This document shows positions 44,701-55,286 of a DNA stretch of 64,000 nucleotides, one piece after another. The stretch is from positions 59,223,446 through 59,287,445 of the forward strand of contig OZ038500.1 in assembly GCA_964036315.1 (NCBI GenBank). Direction: 5' to 3'. A program made the position numbers and the translations under genes. Source of the DNA: Acanthosepion esculentum (Eukaryota; Mollusca; Cephalopoda; Sepiida; Sepiidae). Below the pieces are notes generated by a model. That model was not told the DNA's origin. It worked only from the letters and a program-made list of their open reading frames with translations, and searched no databases. Position 1 is the stretch's first letter. Every line of letters starts with the position of its first letter.

Positions 44701-45024
44701 AACAGAGTTTCTCTGTTCAGGGATTCAGTCTAATAATGTCAAGTATATTTCAGAATTCAATTACTTCGGCCGATAATGTAATTATTTTCTCATATTTACC
44801 ATCTGGGGAAAAATGACCGGAGCCAATTTAATGAGATGAACTTTTACGAAGGGTCAACTTGAACAGCCGAAGGAATTGCAACTAATTTCGCCATATTTTG
44901 GCAGGAAGCCAAACTTTGTGTACAGTGATGACAATTGGCAGTATTCAACGTATCCGAGTAGTCACACAGACTGACTTTAAGTCGAAAATAGAAATTCCAT
45001 ACTATTTTGAAGCATCATTCGTTC
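44701..45024. other. No recognisable feature
   Basis: No gene or repeat recognised. Confidence 0.35.
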
Positions 45025-45034
45025 GTTCGTTCGT

Positions 45035-45086
<52 letters not shown>

Positions 45087-46039
45087 TCCCTCTCCCCCTG
45101 CCTCCCTTCCTTCTATCTATCTTTCTATTTTTCGGATGTTTCGTTATATTTTTAAAGTTTATTTTTATTGTTAAGTTTCCTTAAATTTTTAACGTTTTCT
45201 TTTTTTCTTTCTTTATTTATTTATTTATTTCCCTCTCTCCCTTCCTCCCCACCTTCTATCTATCTTTCTATTTTTCGGATGTTTCGTTATATTTTTAAAG
45301 TTTATTTTTATTGTTAAGTTTCCTTATATTTTTAACGTTTTCTTTTTTCTTTCTTTATTTCTTTCTTTCTTTCCCTCTCTCCCTTCCTCCCCTCCTTCTA
45401 TCTATCTTTCTATTTTTCGGATGTTTCTTTATATTTTTAAAGTTTATTTTTATTGTTAAGGTTTCTTTATATTTTTAACGTTTTCTTTTATCTTTCTTTC
45501 TTTCTTTCTATTTTTATCGGATGTTTCTATATTTATAACATTCCTTTATATTTTAACGTTTCTTTTCTATAGTAAACGTTTCTCTTTGTTTGTTCTTTCT
45601 TTAATTTATTCTTTCCTTGCGTCCTCCCTTCTTATTTAATTATATTTTAAAGAGTTTTCTATTGTTAACTTTTCTTTCTTTCTTTTTTCTTTCTTTCTTT
45701 TTATCTTTCTTTCTTCTCTTCTTTCTTTTTTTCCGATGTTTCTTTATATTTTTTACGTTTCTTTATATTTTTTTCCTTCTGTCCTCCCTCCTTTCTTTCT
45801 TTCTATTTTTATCGGATATTTATTTATATGTTTTAAAGAATTTTATATTGATAACCCTACATTATAAGTTTAATGTTTCTCTTCCTTTTTTCTTTCTTTC
45901 TTTCTTTTTTCTTTCTTTCTTTTCTTCCTTTCTTCCGCCTTTTTTTCCGGGTTTTTCCTTTATATATTTAATGTTCCTTTACATTTTTAACGTAACTTTA
46001 TACTGTTAACTTTTCTTATTCTTTCTTTCTTTCTTTCAT

Positions 46040-46071
<32 letters not shown>

Positions 46072-47165
46072 TACTTTATATTTTCTATTTTTAACGTTGC
46101 TCATTGTTCTTTCTTTCTTTTCTTTTCTTTTCTTCCTTCCTTCTTCCCGTCCCCCCTTCATTCTTTCTCTCTTTTTTTTTCATCTGATTAATTATATTTT
46201 TAAAGATCGTTCTGTTAACGTTTCTTTATAATTTTAACGTTTCTCTTTCTTTTTTCTTTCTTTTCTTCCTTTCTTCCTTCTTTTTTTCAGGGTGTTTCTT
46301 CAAATTTTTAATGTTCCTTCATATTTTTAACGTTTCTTTATATGATTGACATTTCTCTTTCTTTGTTTTTTTCTTCATTTTTCTTCCTGTCTCGCTCTTT
46401 TATTTATTTCTTACCTTCCTGCCTTTCTTCTTTCTTTTTGGGTGTTTTTTTATATTTTTAACGTTTCACTTCCTTTATTTGTTCTTTTCTTCCTTCATTC
46501 CGTCCATCATTTTTTCTTTCTTTTTTGTTGGATTTTTTAAAAATATTTTTAATGGATCTTTTTCTTTTTTCTTCTTACTTTCCCTCTTTATATTGTTGTT
46601 TCTCTTTGTTTGTTTGTTTCTTTCTTTTATTCTTTACCTTTTTCTTTCATTTTTTTCCGGATGTTTCTTTACATTTTGAACGTTTCTTTATATCTTTAAT
46701 GTCTATTTATATGTCTAATATTGTAAACGTTTCTCATTCTTTCTCCCTTTCGGTTGTTTCTTTCTGCTATTAACTTTTCTCTTTCTTTCTTTGTCTGTTT
46801 CTTTTTCCATTCGGTTTCGTATGTTTTATTTAATGACATTTACGTTTCTCTTTAATTCTTTCGGAATATATTTTTTCGTTCTTCTGTTCGTTTTTCTTTC
46901 TTGCTTTCGTTGAAGTCTCTTTATATTTTTAACGTTTCGCTTTCTTTCTTTCTTTCTTTCTTTCTTTTCTCATGCTGTTTCGTGTGTTTTATTCTTTATG
47001 AATTTTTACGTTTCCCTTTCCCTCCTTCAAACGATTTTTCCTCCTTTCTCTCATGTTGTATTTTTATTCGCCTTTTTATATTTCATCGGTTCTCTATCTT
47101 TATTCTTTGTTCTTTCTATTCATTTCCATTTCTCTTTCTTACTTCCAGACTATTTTTTACTTTCT
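45025..47165 (+). repeat. 2.1 kb polypyrimidine tract
   Basis: Strongly C+T-rich plus strand. Built from (CTTT)n runs alternating with a phrase 'gtttctttatatttttaacg' that recurs more than ten times. At 45085-45480 a ~125 bp unit ('tctatctatctttctatttt', 'cggatgtttcgttata') is repeated three times. The many open frames (Phe/Leu/Ser-rich) are translations of the tract. Confidence 0.93.
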
Positions 47166-47236
47166 TCAATCAATTGTAAATTTAAAAAGATATATAAATG
47201 ATCTTGACTTTTTTTGCACACGCACAAACACTCACG

Positions 47237-47243
47237 CATACAG

Positions 47244-47297
<54 letters not shown>
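47237..47297. repeat. (TA)n microsatellite
   Basis: (TA)n with one 'catatat' interruption. Confidence 0.95.
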
Positions 47298-47299
<2 letters not shown>

Positions 47300-47565
47300 A
47301 CCAACACAAAGACTGACCAAAATTCATGTTGAAAAGATTTTTAAAAAAACAATGAAAACTACAGACAAAAGTTCATTTTCTCCATCAAGACATTCATTTC
47401 TTTAGTTCATTGCTAACAGCAAGCAGAAAATTATTTTTCTCCTGATGATGGCCATGTTGGCCGAAACTAGTCGAGGAATCTAAATGAAATAATAATAAAA
47501 ACTGAGGAATATTAATATACAAACCAGTGTGTCTGAAGATTTATATTTTTATATTGTTTATTGTT

Positions 47566-47567
<2 letters not shown>
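47298..47567 (+). repeat. (TA)n-flanked unit with intact hammerhead-like motif
   Basis: Unit between two (TA)n tracts. At 47434-47478 it shows TTTCTC-CTGATGA-T-GGCC-atgtt-GGCC-GAAAC-TA-GTC-GAGGAA. Stem I has six pairs (one G-U), stem II has four, stem III has two with a UA loop, and GTC is the expected cleavage triplet. The extra T after CTGATGA is the only deviation from the classic core. The rest of the unit is non-coding. Confidence 0.65.
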
Positions 47568-47655
<88 letters not shown>

Positions 47656-47782
47656 GTGTGTGTGTGCGTGTGTGAAAATATATAGAAAAATAGGAAAGAA
47701 CACTTTCGGTAAATAATCCGAAGTAATTTAGTATTTTTGTTTTTATTTTTAAAAAACAGTGCTCAATACAAAAGTAGAGCCT

Positions 47783-47785
<3 letters not shown>
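47568..47785. repeat. (TA)n/(TG)n plus ~110 bp linked repeat
   Basis: (TA)n at 47568-47651, gtgtgtgtg, then 'aaaaataggaaagaacac', 'ggtaaataatccgaag' and 'aaaaaacagtgctc', as at 21920-22025. Confidence 0.8.
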
Positions 47786-47787
<2 letters not shown>

Positions 47788-47859
<72 letters not shown>

Positions 47860-47880
47860 ACATACAAACACACAAAAACA

Positions 47881-47923
<43 letters not shown>
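47788..47923. repeat. Two (TA)n tracts with (CA)-rich spacer
   Basis: (TA)n 47788-47854, 'aaacacatacaaacacacaa', (TA)n 47883-47923. Confidence 0.95.
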
Positions 47924-47927
<4 letters not shown>

Positions 47928-48126
47928 GCATATAAATCCACACTACAATATGTTCGATTCATGCCTTATTTAATATTCGTAGCATAAACAGATCCCACAC
48001 AATGATGATTAACCATGGTGTGGTCATCGCATAAGTGGCTATAAATTGCTAATTTATATTTTCATAAACGCACTATCCCTGAAAGTTAGCACTCTCACTC
48101 CATAAATATAGCAAATTCCGAACAAA

Positions 48127-48175
<49 letters not shown>

Positions 48176-48373
48176 CTAAAATTACTTTATACTTCAAGTG
48201 TGTGCGAACGTTAAATTATTGATTCTTCCTCGCGCTGCTCATCAAAGTACAGTAATCAGTGTTCGAAATATTGATTGATTCGTTTTCTACGGTTTATCAA
48301 CTTATTGCAGGTTATTTAAAGCAAGAAATATTTTTAGATTGTAATATTTTTTAGAGATAATAATGGTTTAATT
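47924..48373. other. AT-rich spacer with (TA)n at 48129-48168
   Basis: No gene recognised. Confidence 0.4.
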
Positions 48374-48485
48374 TACAGCATCAGATATCCGTAATCTGTT
48401 ACCCATCTAGGTACTGACCAGGCTTGAAGTTTAATTTCGGTGATCGCACGGGATACCGGTATTTCGACGTGATCTGAACGTAGAC
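48374..48485 (-). pseudogene. 5S rRNA-like sequence, near full length
   Basis: On the minus strand it starts GTCTACG and runs through the 5S internal promoter ('gtgcgatcaccgaaatta', 'cagtacctagatgggtaac') to '...tgatgctgta', close to the family's ..GTGCTGTAGAC end. About 112 nt against ~120 for a true gene. Substitutions in helices and the shorter length argue for a pseudogene or SINE head. It retains more of the terminal stem than the copy at 36740. Confidence 0.85.
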
Positions 48486-48794
48486 TTCGAAATATTCAAC
48501 ATTTGCTCTATGAAACAGATTTAGAAAACCAATGCGGCTAAGTAAGTTCTTAATTCGACTTCCTTTTCTATCCTCTCGTCTTTTTTCGTCTCTTCTTCAT
48601 CTGTGAGTTGATTTCCCAACCTTCACTGCAATTTTGTGATCTTTGATTTTACGAAATATTCCCATCTTTTGAAATTTTGCTCAATTTTTTAAAGGCAGCT
48701 TTTTCTAGTTCTGTGTCTTTTCATACATGTCTATCACACTTTAACAAAGTACTTAAATAGTTAAATTTCTTTACCTGGTTGTTTTTTATGCCTC
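48486..48794. other. No recognisable feature
   Basis: T-rich spacer. Confidence 0.35.
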
Positions 48795-49035
48795 CATTTT
48801 AAAACCCTTCGATTGTTTCTCTTGTTGAAGACCAAACTTTTCTTCTTGCTGTTAATAACTACTAAATTCCTATTACATTAATTTATTATTTCAATCATTT
48901 CAACTCAGTCAAGGCGATAAAGACACCAACACAAAGTGAAATAAAGACATTTAAAAAACAGTTCAGTGAGACAAAAGATGGCGATTGATGTTGCATTTAA
49001 TCTTTTGAAGCTCTTAGTTTATGACAAAGCAACAA
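48795..49035 (-). mobile_element. LINE-J-like 3' end
   Basis: Matches 54770-55010: 'gattgtttctcttgttg', 'tttcttcttgctgttaataa', 'gcgataaagacacc', 'gatggcgattgatgttgc'. The minus strand carries the end of the ORF ('CNINRHLLS'-like) and the 3' UTR with 'gagttgaaatgattgaaata'. Confidence 0.6.
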
Positions 49036-49517
49036 AAAAAACAGAAACCTCGTGAATATGGCAATAAAGGTTAAGAAAATAGACGGAGCAATTTAAATAG
49101 TGTAAATTGATTCTTTTTCACGAAATGAGACATTTATAGAGTTTCAGGCAAACTTTTTCCTCCCGTGGTTTTATATTATTATTTAAAAAAAAATAACAAC
49201 CATATATTTTTAAAGGTCTCCTCTCTTTTTCCATGGCCATACATCAGAATTTATTTAATCACCCAGATATAAATTCTTATTCGGCGCGACTAGGACAATA
49301 TCGATATAATCATAGCAATAGAAAGACCCGACCAAACAGAATCTTGATGACGAGGCAAACCACCAGATGCCATATTGGCGACGCGGGAAAATTAAAACAT
49401 AAGATGCAAGATCTGGGAAAGAAATTGTCTGAGTAGAACTTCCACCTCATCGATGGAATACGAACGTAAAAATTAAAACATGAGAGGTAGTATCTGGGGG
49501 AGAATTTGGTTACTAAA
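49036..49517 (+). repeat. Segmental duplication, copy B left part
   Basis: Partner of 43430-43900. It contains a single unit of the LINE-J-derived repeat and ends at the CTAAA target site of the gypsy element. Confidence 0.85.
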
Positions 49518-49752
49518 TGTTATGGTCCAGATTAGGACCAAGGAAGAACAACACGAACAGAAGAGTAGAAATAACGAAGATATATTACACGGAATAATAA
49601 TACAAGATGTGGAAGGTGTTCGCATGACTGTCAGTCTGGTTTGGAGTGAACTACTATCGGCTCGACTCGATTCGTCCCTCTCTCTTGAGAAGCGTAGTAT
49701 ACATAATCTTAGGATGAGTTCATTCTGTAGATATAGGTAAGGACCCATAACA
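49518..49752 (-). repeat. 3' LTR of the gypsy element
   Basis: 235 bp. The polypurine tract CTTGGGAGGGG (minus strand, 49753-49763) abuts its start. Confidence 0.93.
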
Positions 49753-50954
49753 CCCCTCCCAAGCTTTTAGCTCGCAGGGGTCTTTAATATTTTTCCTCTT
49801 CGGATTAATCATCAAAGGCTCTGTAAATTTTCTTTTTCTCCTTGATTTCCGCAGTTCTGAAATTGCTTCAGCCCATTGCATATTAAATGTGTCAAATATT
49901 GTGTCCATTACTTCCTCATCTTCCTGAGGTAGACCGTTAGAATCCTCTAACAGCCTCTTTCTGATCTGATTTAAGTGCCTTTTATGGGAGAACGTCGGAC
50001 CCTGAATTAGGTAAATCACGTTCCCGATTCGTTTCTCTATTGTACCTGGCTCCCAATAGGTTGTGTTAGTTTTTAACATTTAAAAAAAAACTTTCTCCCC
50101 TAGGTTAAAATTTGCTTTTTTGCTGCAAACGATGTTGGTGATTGCTTTGTCTGTTTTGGTAGTAATTTTTTGAATACCGATCTAATTTCTCGGGCGAACA
50201 TCACTTCCGCCGGGGATAATGCAGATCGCGTAGTACTGTTCGGTGTAATTCGATACACTTGCTAGAATTGTTGTAAAGCCTTTTCTGTTGGTACGTCATA
50301 AGCTTTTCTTAGTGCTCTTTTTAATGGATCTACAAACCTCTCCGCTTGCACGTTAGATCTTGGGTGATATGGCGGGAATTTTATGTGTTTTATCTGAAAA
50401 GTTAAACAAAGTTCTTGAAAATCCGGAGATGTAAATTGTGTCCCATTATCGGAGACTAAACAATGAACCACTCCGAAACGAGCAAACAGCTCGTGAAGGC
50501 AATTTATTGTAGTCTCAGAAGTAGGTTTTCTACAACGAAATACTTTTGACTATTTGCTGTAACTGTCTACTACAATCAAGTAGTAGAAACCCTCTAATGG
50601 ACCTGCGAAATCTACATGGATTCTCGACCACGGTCAATTTGTCTTAGGCCATGGCTTATAAGTGATCGGAGGTGCCTTGACTGCTAAGGAACAGCCCTTG
50701 CATATGTCCACCATATGTATAATATCTTGATCCATGTTTGGCCAGTACACGTAACTTTGCATTAAGGATTTCATCCTGTTCTTTCCTGGGTGGCCCATAT
50801 GAAAATCCTCGAGGATTCGCCTTTGTAGCGTTTTCGGGGTTACTACGGTTTCATTATATAGCAGAACATTATCACATAACGAAAAACTGTTTGATATATG
50901 CTTATCTTTTCCTACAATTTTTGTTTTCGTTTCCTTTATGAATTCGTCATTCAC
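49753..50954 (-). pseudogene. Gypsy integrase and Pol C-terminus, broken
   Basis: Integrase joins the cDNA to the host genome. The N-terminal zinc-binding region is in 50634-50954 ('DFHMGHPGKNRMKSLMQSYV', 'MVDICKGC', HHCC type). The core follows with 'HVDFAGPLEGFYYL' (first Asp), 'VSDNGTQFTS' (second Asp) and 'YHPRSNVQAERFV' (Glu) across 50262-50640. The C-terminal part (49720-50079) has 'WEPGTIEKRIGNVIYLI', a GPY/F-like fold, and a basic stretch. Stops and frameshifts near 50640, 50475 and 50240 break it. Confidence 0.92.
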
Positions 50955-51696
50955 TGCTTCGTTTCTTATTTCCTGTAATATGACGGGGAGGTCTCGAATT
51001 CCATCTTATGATCTACATAATGATGTTCTAATATCTTCCTCATATCGTAGAGCTGCAATTACGGAATCTTCTAATGGCTCCGTTTTCTTTGGTATTAGTC
51101 TCGAAAGATCATCTGCATCTCCGAATTTGTTTGCTGGAAGATACTACAACTTAAAGTTATAGTTTAATAAAACCGTTCCCCATCGTAGCAATCTATTAGC
51201 AGTGTAGACAGCTAGACCTTTCTTTGATCCAAATATTGTCAATAACGGCTTGTGGTCCGTCTGTAAGGTGAAAAATCTACCGTAAATATATCTGTGGAAT
51301 CTCGTAACAGCAAAAATAATCCAAACCGCTTTTTTTCTATTTGCGAATAATTTTGTTCGGCTGATTTCAACGTTCTTGACGCATGCTCGATGGGTTTTAG
51401 TGTCCCATCCGGCATTTTATGAAGTATGCCTGCCCCCAACACCATAGGCACTCGTCACTCGCGACTATTATTTCCAATTTTGGATCATAATACGCTAAAA
51501 ATAAATCTGCTGTTAGAGTCATAATGATTTTGTCGAAAGTTTTCTGACATTCATATGACCATTCCCAAACTATTCCCTTCTTCAACAGTTCGTTTAGGGG
51601 TGCGCGTAATTTGTGCATGTTAGGAATAAATTCTTGATAATAATTTACTAAGCCCAAGAAGCTTTCCAATTCGACTAAATTCTTTGGAGCCGGCAT
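50955..51696 (-). pseudogene. Gypsy RT connection and RNase H, broken
   Basis: 'ELESFLGLVNYYQEFIPNMH' and 'LRAPLNELLKKG' are the conserved region after the RT palm. 'EIIVASDE' begins RNase H, and after a frameshift near 51445 the reading continues as 'VLGAGILHKMPDGTLKPIEH', 'ASRTLKSAEQNYSQIEKK' (with the catalytic Glu region). Further shifts near 51240 precede 'PANKFGDADDLSRL'. Confidence 0.9.
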
Positions 51697-51701
51697 TTTT
51701 T

Positions 51702-52640
51702 TTATTGCCGTGGCTCTTTCTGGTTCCGGTCTTCTTCGTCAATAATATGGCCCAGATATTTTATCTCCTTCATAAAGAAGTCACATTTATTTTCCTTTAC
51801 CTTAAAACCGTAATTCTGTATCTGCCTGAAAACCTCTTGAACGTGTTCCCAGTCTTGTTCAATATTTTTGCTATTTATCCGGATGTCATCAAGGTATGCG
51901 ATCGTGTAATCCAGTCCGCCTAGCATAGTGTCCATTATTTGCTGAAATATCGCCGGCGCGACCTTGATCCCGAATGGTAATCTCTCGAACGTATATAACC
52001 CTTTATGTGTGTTTATGCACAACAACCTCGAGCTTTCCTCATCTACTGGTACTTGTAGGTATGCTTCGCTCAAGTCCATCTTTGACAAATATTTTCCTCC
52101 GTTCAACTTGGTGAAAACTTCCTCTGGACTAGGGAGAGGATAGTGATAATCTTTAATCGCTGCATTCAATCCCATCGAGAAATCAGCGCATAATCGTATC
52201 TCACCCGATTTATTTTTCACGTAACCCATAGGTGCGGCCCATTGCCTATATTCCACCTTTGTCAATATACCGGTTTTCACGAGTCTATTCAACTCTTCGT
52301 CTATTTTTTCTAATGATGCGAAAGGCACATTTCGTTTCTTCTTGAAAATGGGTTGTACATTTTCTTTTAGTTCGATTTTGGCCGCCATTTTATTACACCT
52401 CCCGAGGCCGGCTGAAAATACGTCGGGGAAACTCTCCTTTAATTTTTCCTTCAATTTCCCTGCCTCGGTCAATAAACTTTCCACTTTTTGGCAGAACGTA
52501 TGTATCAAATTCCTGCATCCAATCAGTTCCGAATAAATTTTCCGTATTTTTTAGAACATACATTTTTAATTTTTTGGTCATTCCGTTTAACGTCACCTTT
52601 GTGATAATCTCCCACTCAAATTTGATTTTTCTACCTGTTA
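51702..52640 (-). pseudogene. Gypsy reverse transcriptase, mostly open
   Basis: 268 codons are open (51702-52508). RT signatures in order: 'RQWAAPMGYVKNKSGEIRLC' then 'ADFS', 'YLSKMDLSEAYLQVPVDEES' (motif A, first Asp), 'LPFGIKVAPAIFQQIM' and 'AYLDDIRI' (YLDD, catalytic Asp pair), then 'GFKVKENKCDFFMKEIKYLG'. This is the Ty3/gypsy form. The upstream part (52393-52596) is in another frame, with a frameshift near 52500 and a stop near 52640. Confidence 0.95.
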
Positions 52641-52641
52641 C

Positions 52642-53850
52642 CTATCTGGCTACTTTATCTGTTCTCAACATGGTCGGTTTGTTTAATTTCTTCCACGTCT
52701 GTAAGCTAATAATGGTTAAATCTGATCCGGAATCTAATTGTAATCTGATTTTTTTGTTTAACATTTCTACTTGTACGTATTTTCGTATATGTATCCCGTC
52801 CGCTTGGTCAGTTCTAGTGACTCTTACTCGGCCTTTGTTTTCGTTCTTTGTTCTACAGTGCGAACTTTTATGTCCCACTTTATTGCACGAGAGACAAGTC
52901 TTATAGCGGTCTGGACAATCTTTGTGCCAATGCAAAGTCCCACAGCGACAGCATGGACTGTGTGGTGGTTTCTTCTGAGGTTTCATTTGACTTTTTGTAG
53001 TAAAACAATTCGTTTGGTTTGTTTTTGAGGAGGGAGAAAAACGTGTTTGTCGTTGTAGTTTTGGTATGTGAGCGACGCCAGACTCTTGGATATCTTTCGA
53101 GTCCTTTTTTACGCTTATACATCTCTGACAGTCCTCAGCCAATTTTTGTAGCGTCAATTCTGGTTCGCTCTCAAGTTTTCTCCGTCTGATCTCCGCATTT
53201 TTAGTCGAAACCATTCCTTGGACGAATATCAAACATTTAAAATTGTCAGGGCTGAGCTCAGATAACTTAAAATCAACACAGTGTTTGTTTACTACGGAAG
53301 CGAATGTTATATAATCTTCGCTATCCTCTTTTGTTAAATTTAAACATTTCCACCTTTTGTGGAATAGTGAAGTGTTCGGACTAAATAATTCCGTTAAAAT
53401 AATCCCGTTAAAAGTTTCACGGCTTCCTTCAAAGTCAACTCATTCGTTTTCCTCGGTAGGATGTAGTCTACGAATTTAGTGTATTCGCTTTACCCTAGTT
53501 ACCTCAGTAGTAGAGGTACTTTTTTTTGCGCCTGACCCATTCCCGCAATCTTACTCATATGAATCTTCATATCTTCTGAAGTAAGCCGCGAAGGTTTTGT
53601 CTTCGTCTGGTGCATAAGTGAAGTCTTTTATAGAGCTCTATATAGCATTTTGCGAGAACGCCACTACATTTCCAGAATTTTGTCCTTTATTTGTTACTGC
53701 CCGTTTTATAGTTCGAGTTTCTTTTCTTCGTTTTTCGGTTGAATTTCTAATTGTTTTTCTTCGAGTCTTGTCTCTCTTTCCTCATTTTTTTTGTTGCTGC
53801 TCGAATTGCATTTTCATTAGTTCCAATATGGTTTCCTTAAAGTCATCCAT
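52642..53850 (-). pseudogene. Gypsy Gag with zinc knuckles, and protease
   Basis: The probable start is ATG at 53850 ('MDDFKETILELMKMQFEQQQ', a coiled-coil-like start). The capsid part to 53250 is broken by stops. The open 3' part (52642-53232) has two nucleocapsid knuckles, 'CCRCGTLHWHKDC' and 'CLSCNKVGHKSSHC', which bind the RNA genome, and then 'LQLDSGSDLTIIS' with the DSG active site of the aspartic protease. The fused Gag-protease layout is normal for this group. Confidence 0.9.
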
Positions 53851-54176
53851 GTTTACACCGTAATTGTGTGTAACGAGTTTTCCTTTTTTTCTCAGTTTAG
53901 ACTTCAGGTCTTTCTCGTCCGTTGTTCTGGAAACTTAGTACGAAAAAAATTCCTGCGTAGAATTCGATTCTGTTCTGGCTGACAGGTAAAATTCGTGTCT
54001 TCGTTTCCACTGTTAAGGTTGGTGTCCAAAAAAATTTTTTCTTTTTTTTTCTTCGCGTAGAACTTTATTTTTTCTCAATACCTCCGTCGCCTCTGTTATG
54101 GACGACCGATAAGAAAAAGGTTTTTTTTTTTATATTCTCCGCATAGAATTCGTTTCTTCAATATCCTTGTCGTCAC
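53851..54176 (-). other. Gypsy 5' leader
   Basis: Between the 5' LTR and Gag. Directly after the LTR the minus strand reads GTGACGACAAGGATATTG, where the tRNA primer site should lie. I cannot name the tRNA. The region is T-rich and non-coding. Confidence 0.6.
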
Positions 54177-54332
54177 TGTTATGGTCCAGGTTAGGACCAA
54201 GGAACAACAACACGAACACAAGAGTACAAATAACGAAGATATATTACACGGAAAAATAATACAAGTTGTGGAAGGTGTTAGTATGACTGTCAGTCTGATT
54301 TGGAGTGAACTACTATCGGATCGACTCGATTC

Positions 54333-54376
<44 letters not shown>

Positions 54377-54441
54377 AGAGCCGCAGTATACATAGTGTTA
54401 GGAAGAGTTCATTCTGTAGTTATAGGTAAGGACCCAGAACA
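54177..54441 (-). repeat. 5' LTR of the gypsy element
   Basis: 265 bp. It is longer than the 3' LTR because of a (CT)n run of about 30 bp at 54333-54373. Confidence 0.93.
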
Positions 54442-54750
54442 CTAAATGAGTTTACTTTAAAAACGTAGTAGGGGGAAAGAGGTTCATATTACGAGCATAT
54501 GTAGGTTAGATATCCGTTGGCTCTAGTCTTGAAGGGGTAGAAGTTGTAGTGATCAAAGAAGCATCACCTTAGGTGTCTGTTTCAAAATTCAGGTTCTGGG
54601 GTAGAAGCTGTCCGAGTGGAACTTCGTCCTCACCAATTGAATTTTAATGGAATGACGATGAGTCAACCGAGTGTACGGATCATGACAGGTCCTTAATCAG
54701 ACGTAACTCTCAAGCTGCTTCTTGCTGCATTGACAAACAGATGTAAATCT
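54442..54750 (+). repeat. Segmental duplication, copy B right part
   Basis: After the target duplication, the text 'gctgtccgagtggaacttcg', 'caaccgagtgtacgg' and 'caagctgcttcttgctgc' matches 44540-44700. The first ~150 bp also carries the dispersed phrase seen at 12000 and 57690. Confidence 0.75.
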
Positions 54751-54759
54751 TAAACCTTC

Positions 54760-55145
54760 ATTTTGAAACTCATGTCTTCGATTGTTTCGCTTGTTCATGA
54801 CCAATCTTTTCTTCTTGCTGTTCATAACTAGTAAATTCCTATTACATTAATTTATCATTTCTATCATTTCACCCCAAGCAAGGCGATAAAAACACTAAGA
54901 CAAAATGAAAAAAAGAAAATGAAAAAAGAGATCAATGCGAGAAAAGATGGCGATTGATATTACCTTTAATTTAATGAAGGTTTTTGTTTATGACAATGCA
55001 AAAAAAACAGTAGACATGTCAACATGCCTGAAGTGCGAGAGAAGAATAAAACTTACGCTTACTCATATTGAATTCAACAAGAGAATGATGAGACCTAACC
55101 ACCAACCTAGTACTACGCTATTCGTGAAGTCGAGGTATAAATGAG
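54760..55145 (-). pseudogene. LINE-J-like ORF end and 3' UTR
   Basis: Minus strand: 'RLVVRSHHSLVEFNMSKRKF' (compare 'RLAIRSHHFTLEVARC' at 20740), then 'NINRHLFSR', then 3' UTR with 'cgccttgcttggggtgaaat'. Decayed. Confidence 0.65.
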
Positions 55146-55286
55146 GAAAATACACGATGAAAATATTTATAGTAACGTCACAGAGAACCTAGGTTAAAGC
55201 ACTTGGTAATTTGACAGAATCCATGATGCCAGGTCAAGACATATAATGATGCCGATTCTTTGGGTTTTGTTATGGATCTTGAAATA
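55146..55286. other. No recognisable feature
   Basis: Short spacer between LINE and Tc1-like element. Confidence 0.35.

Larger units (their letters stand above)
49518..54441 (-). mobile_element. Ty3/gypsy LTR retrotransposon with both LTRs and TSD
   Basis: LTRs at 49518-49752 and 54177-54441 start TG and end CA in both readings. The 5 bp duplication CTAAA flanks the element (49513-49517 and 54442-54446). Transcription is on the minus strand: 5' LTR, Gag with two zinc knuckles, protease, reverse transcriptase, RNase H, integrase, polypurine tract, 3' LTR. The order with integrase last is Ty3/gypsy. The coding region is broken by several frameshifts and stops. By eye the LTRs differ at about 18 of 235 aligned bases plus a (CT)n expansion, so the insertion is old. 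Confidence 0.95.

Noticed and set aside
45617..46009. A run of Phe/Leu/Ser-rich frames up to 130 codons that could pass as membrane proteins
   Set aside because: They follow the polypyrimidine tract, occur in overlapping frames and have no start context or conserved motif.
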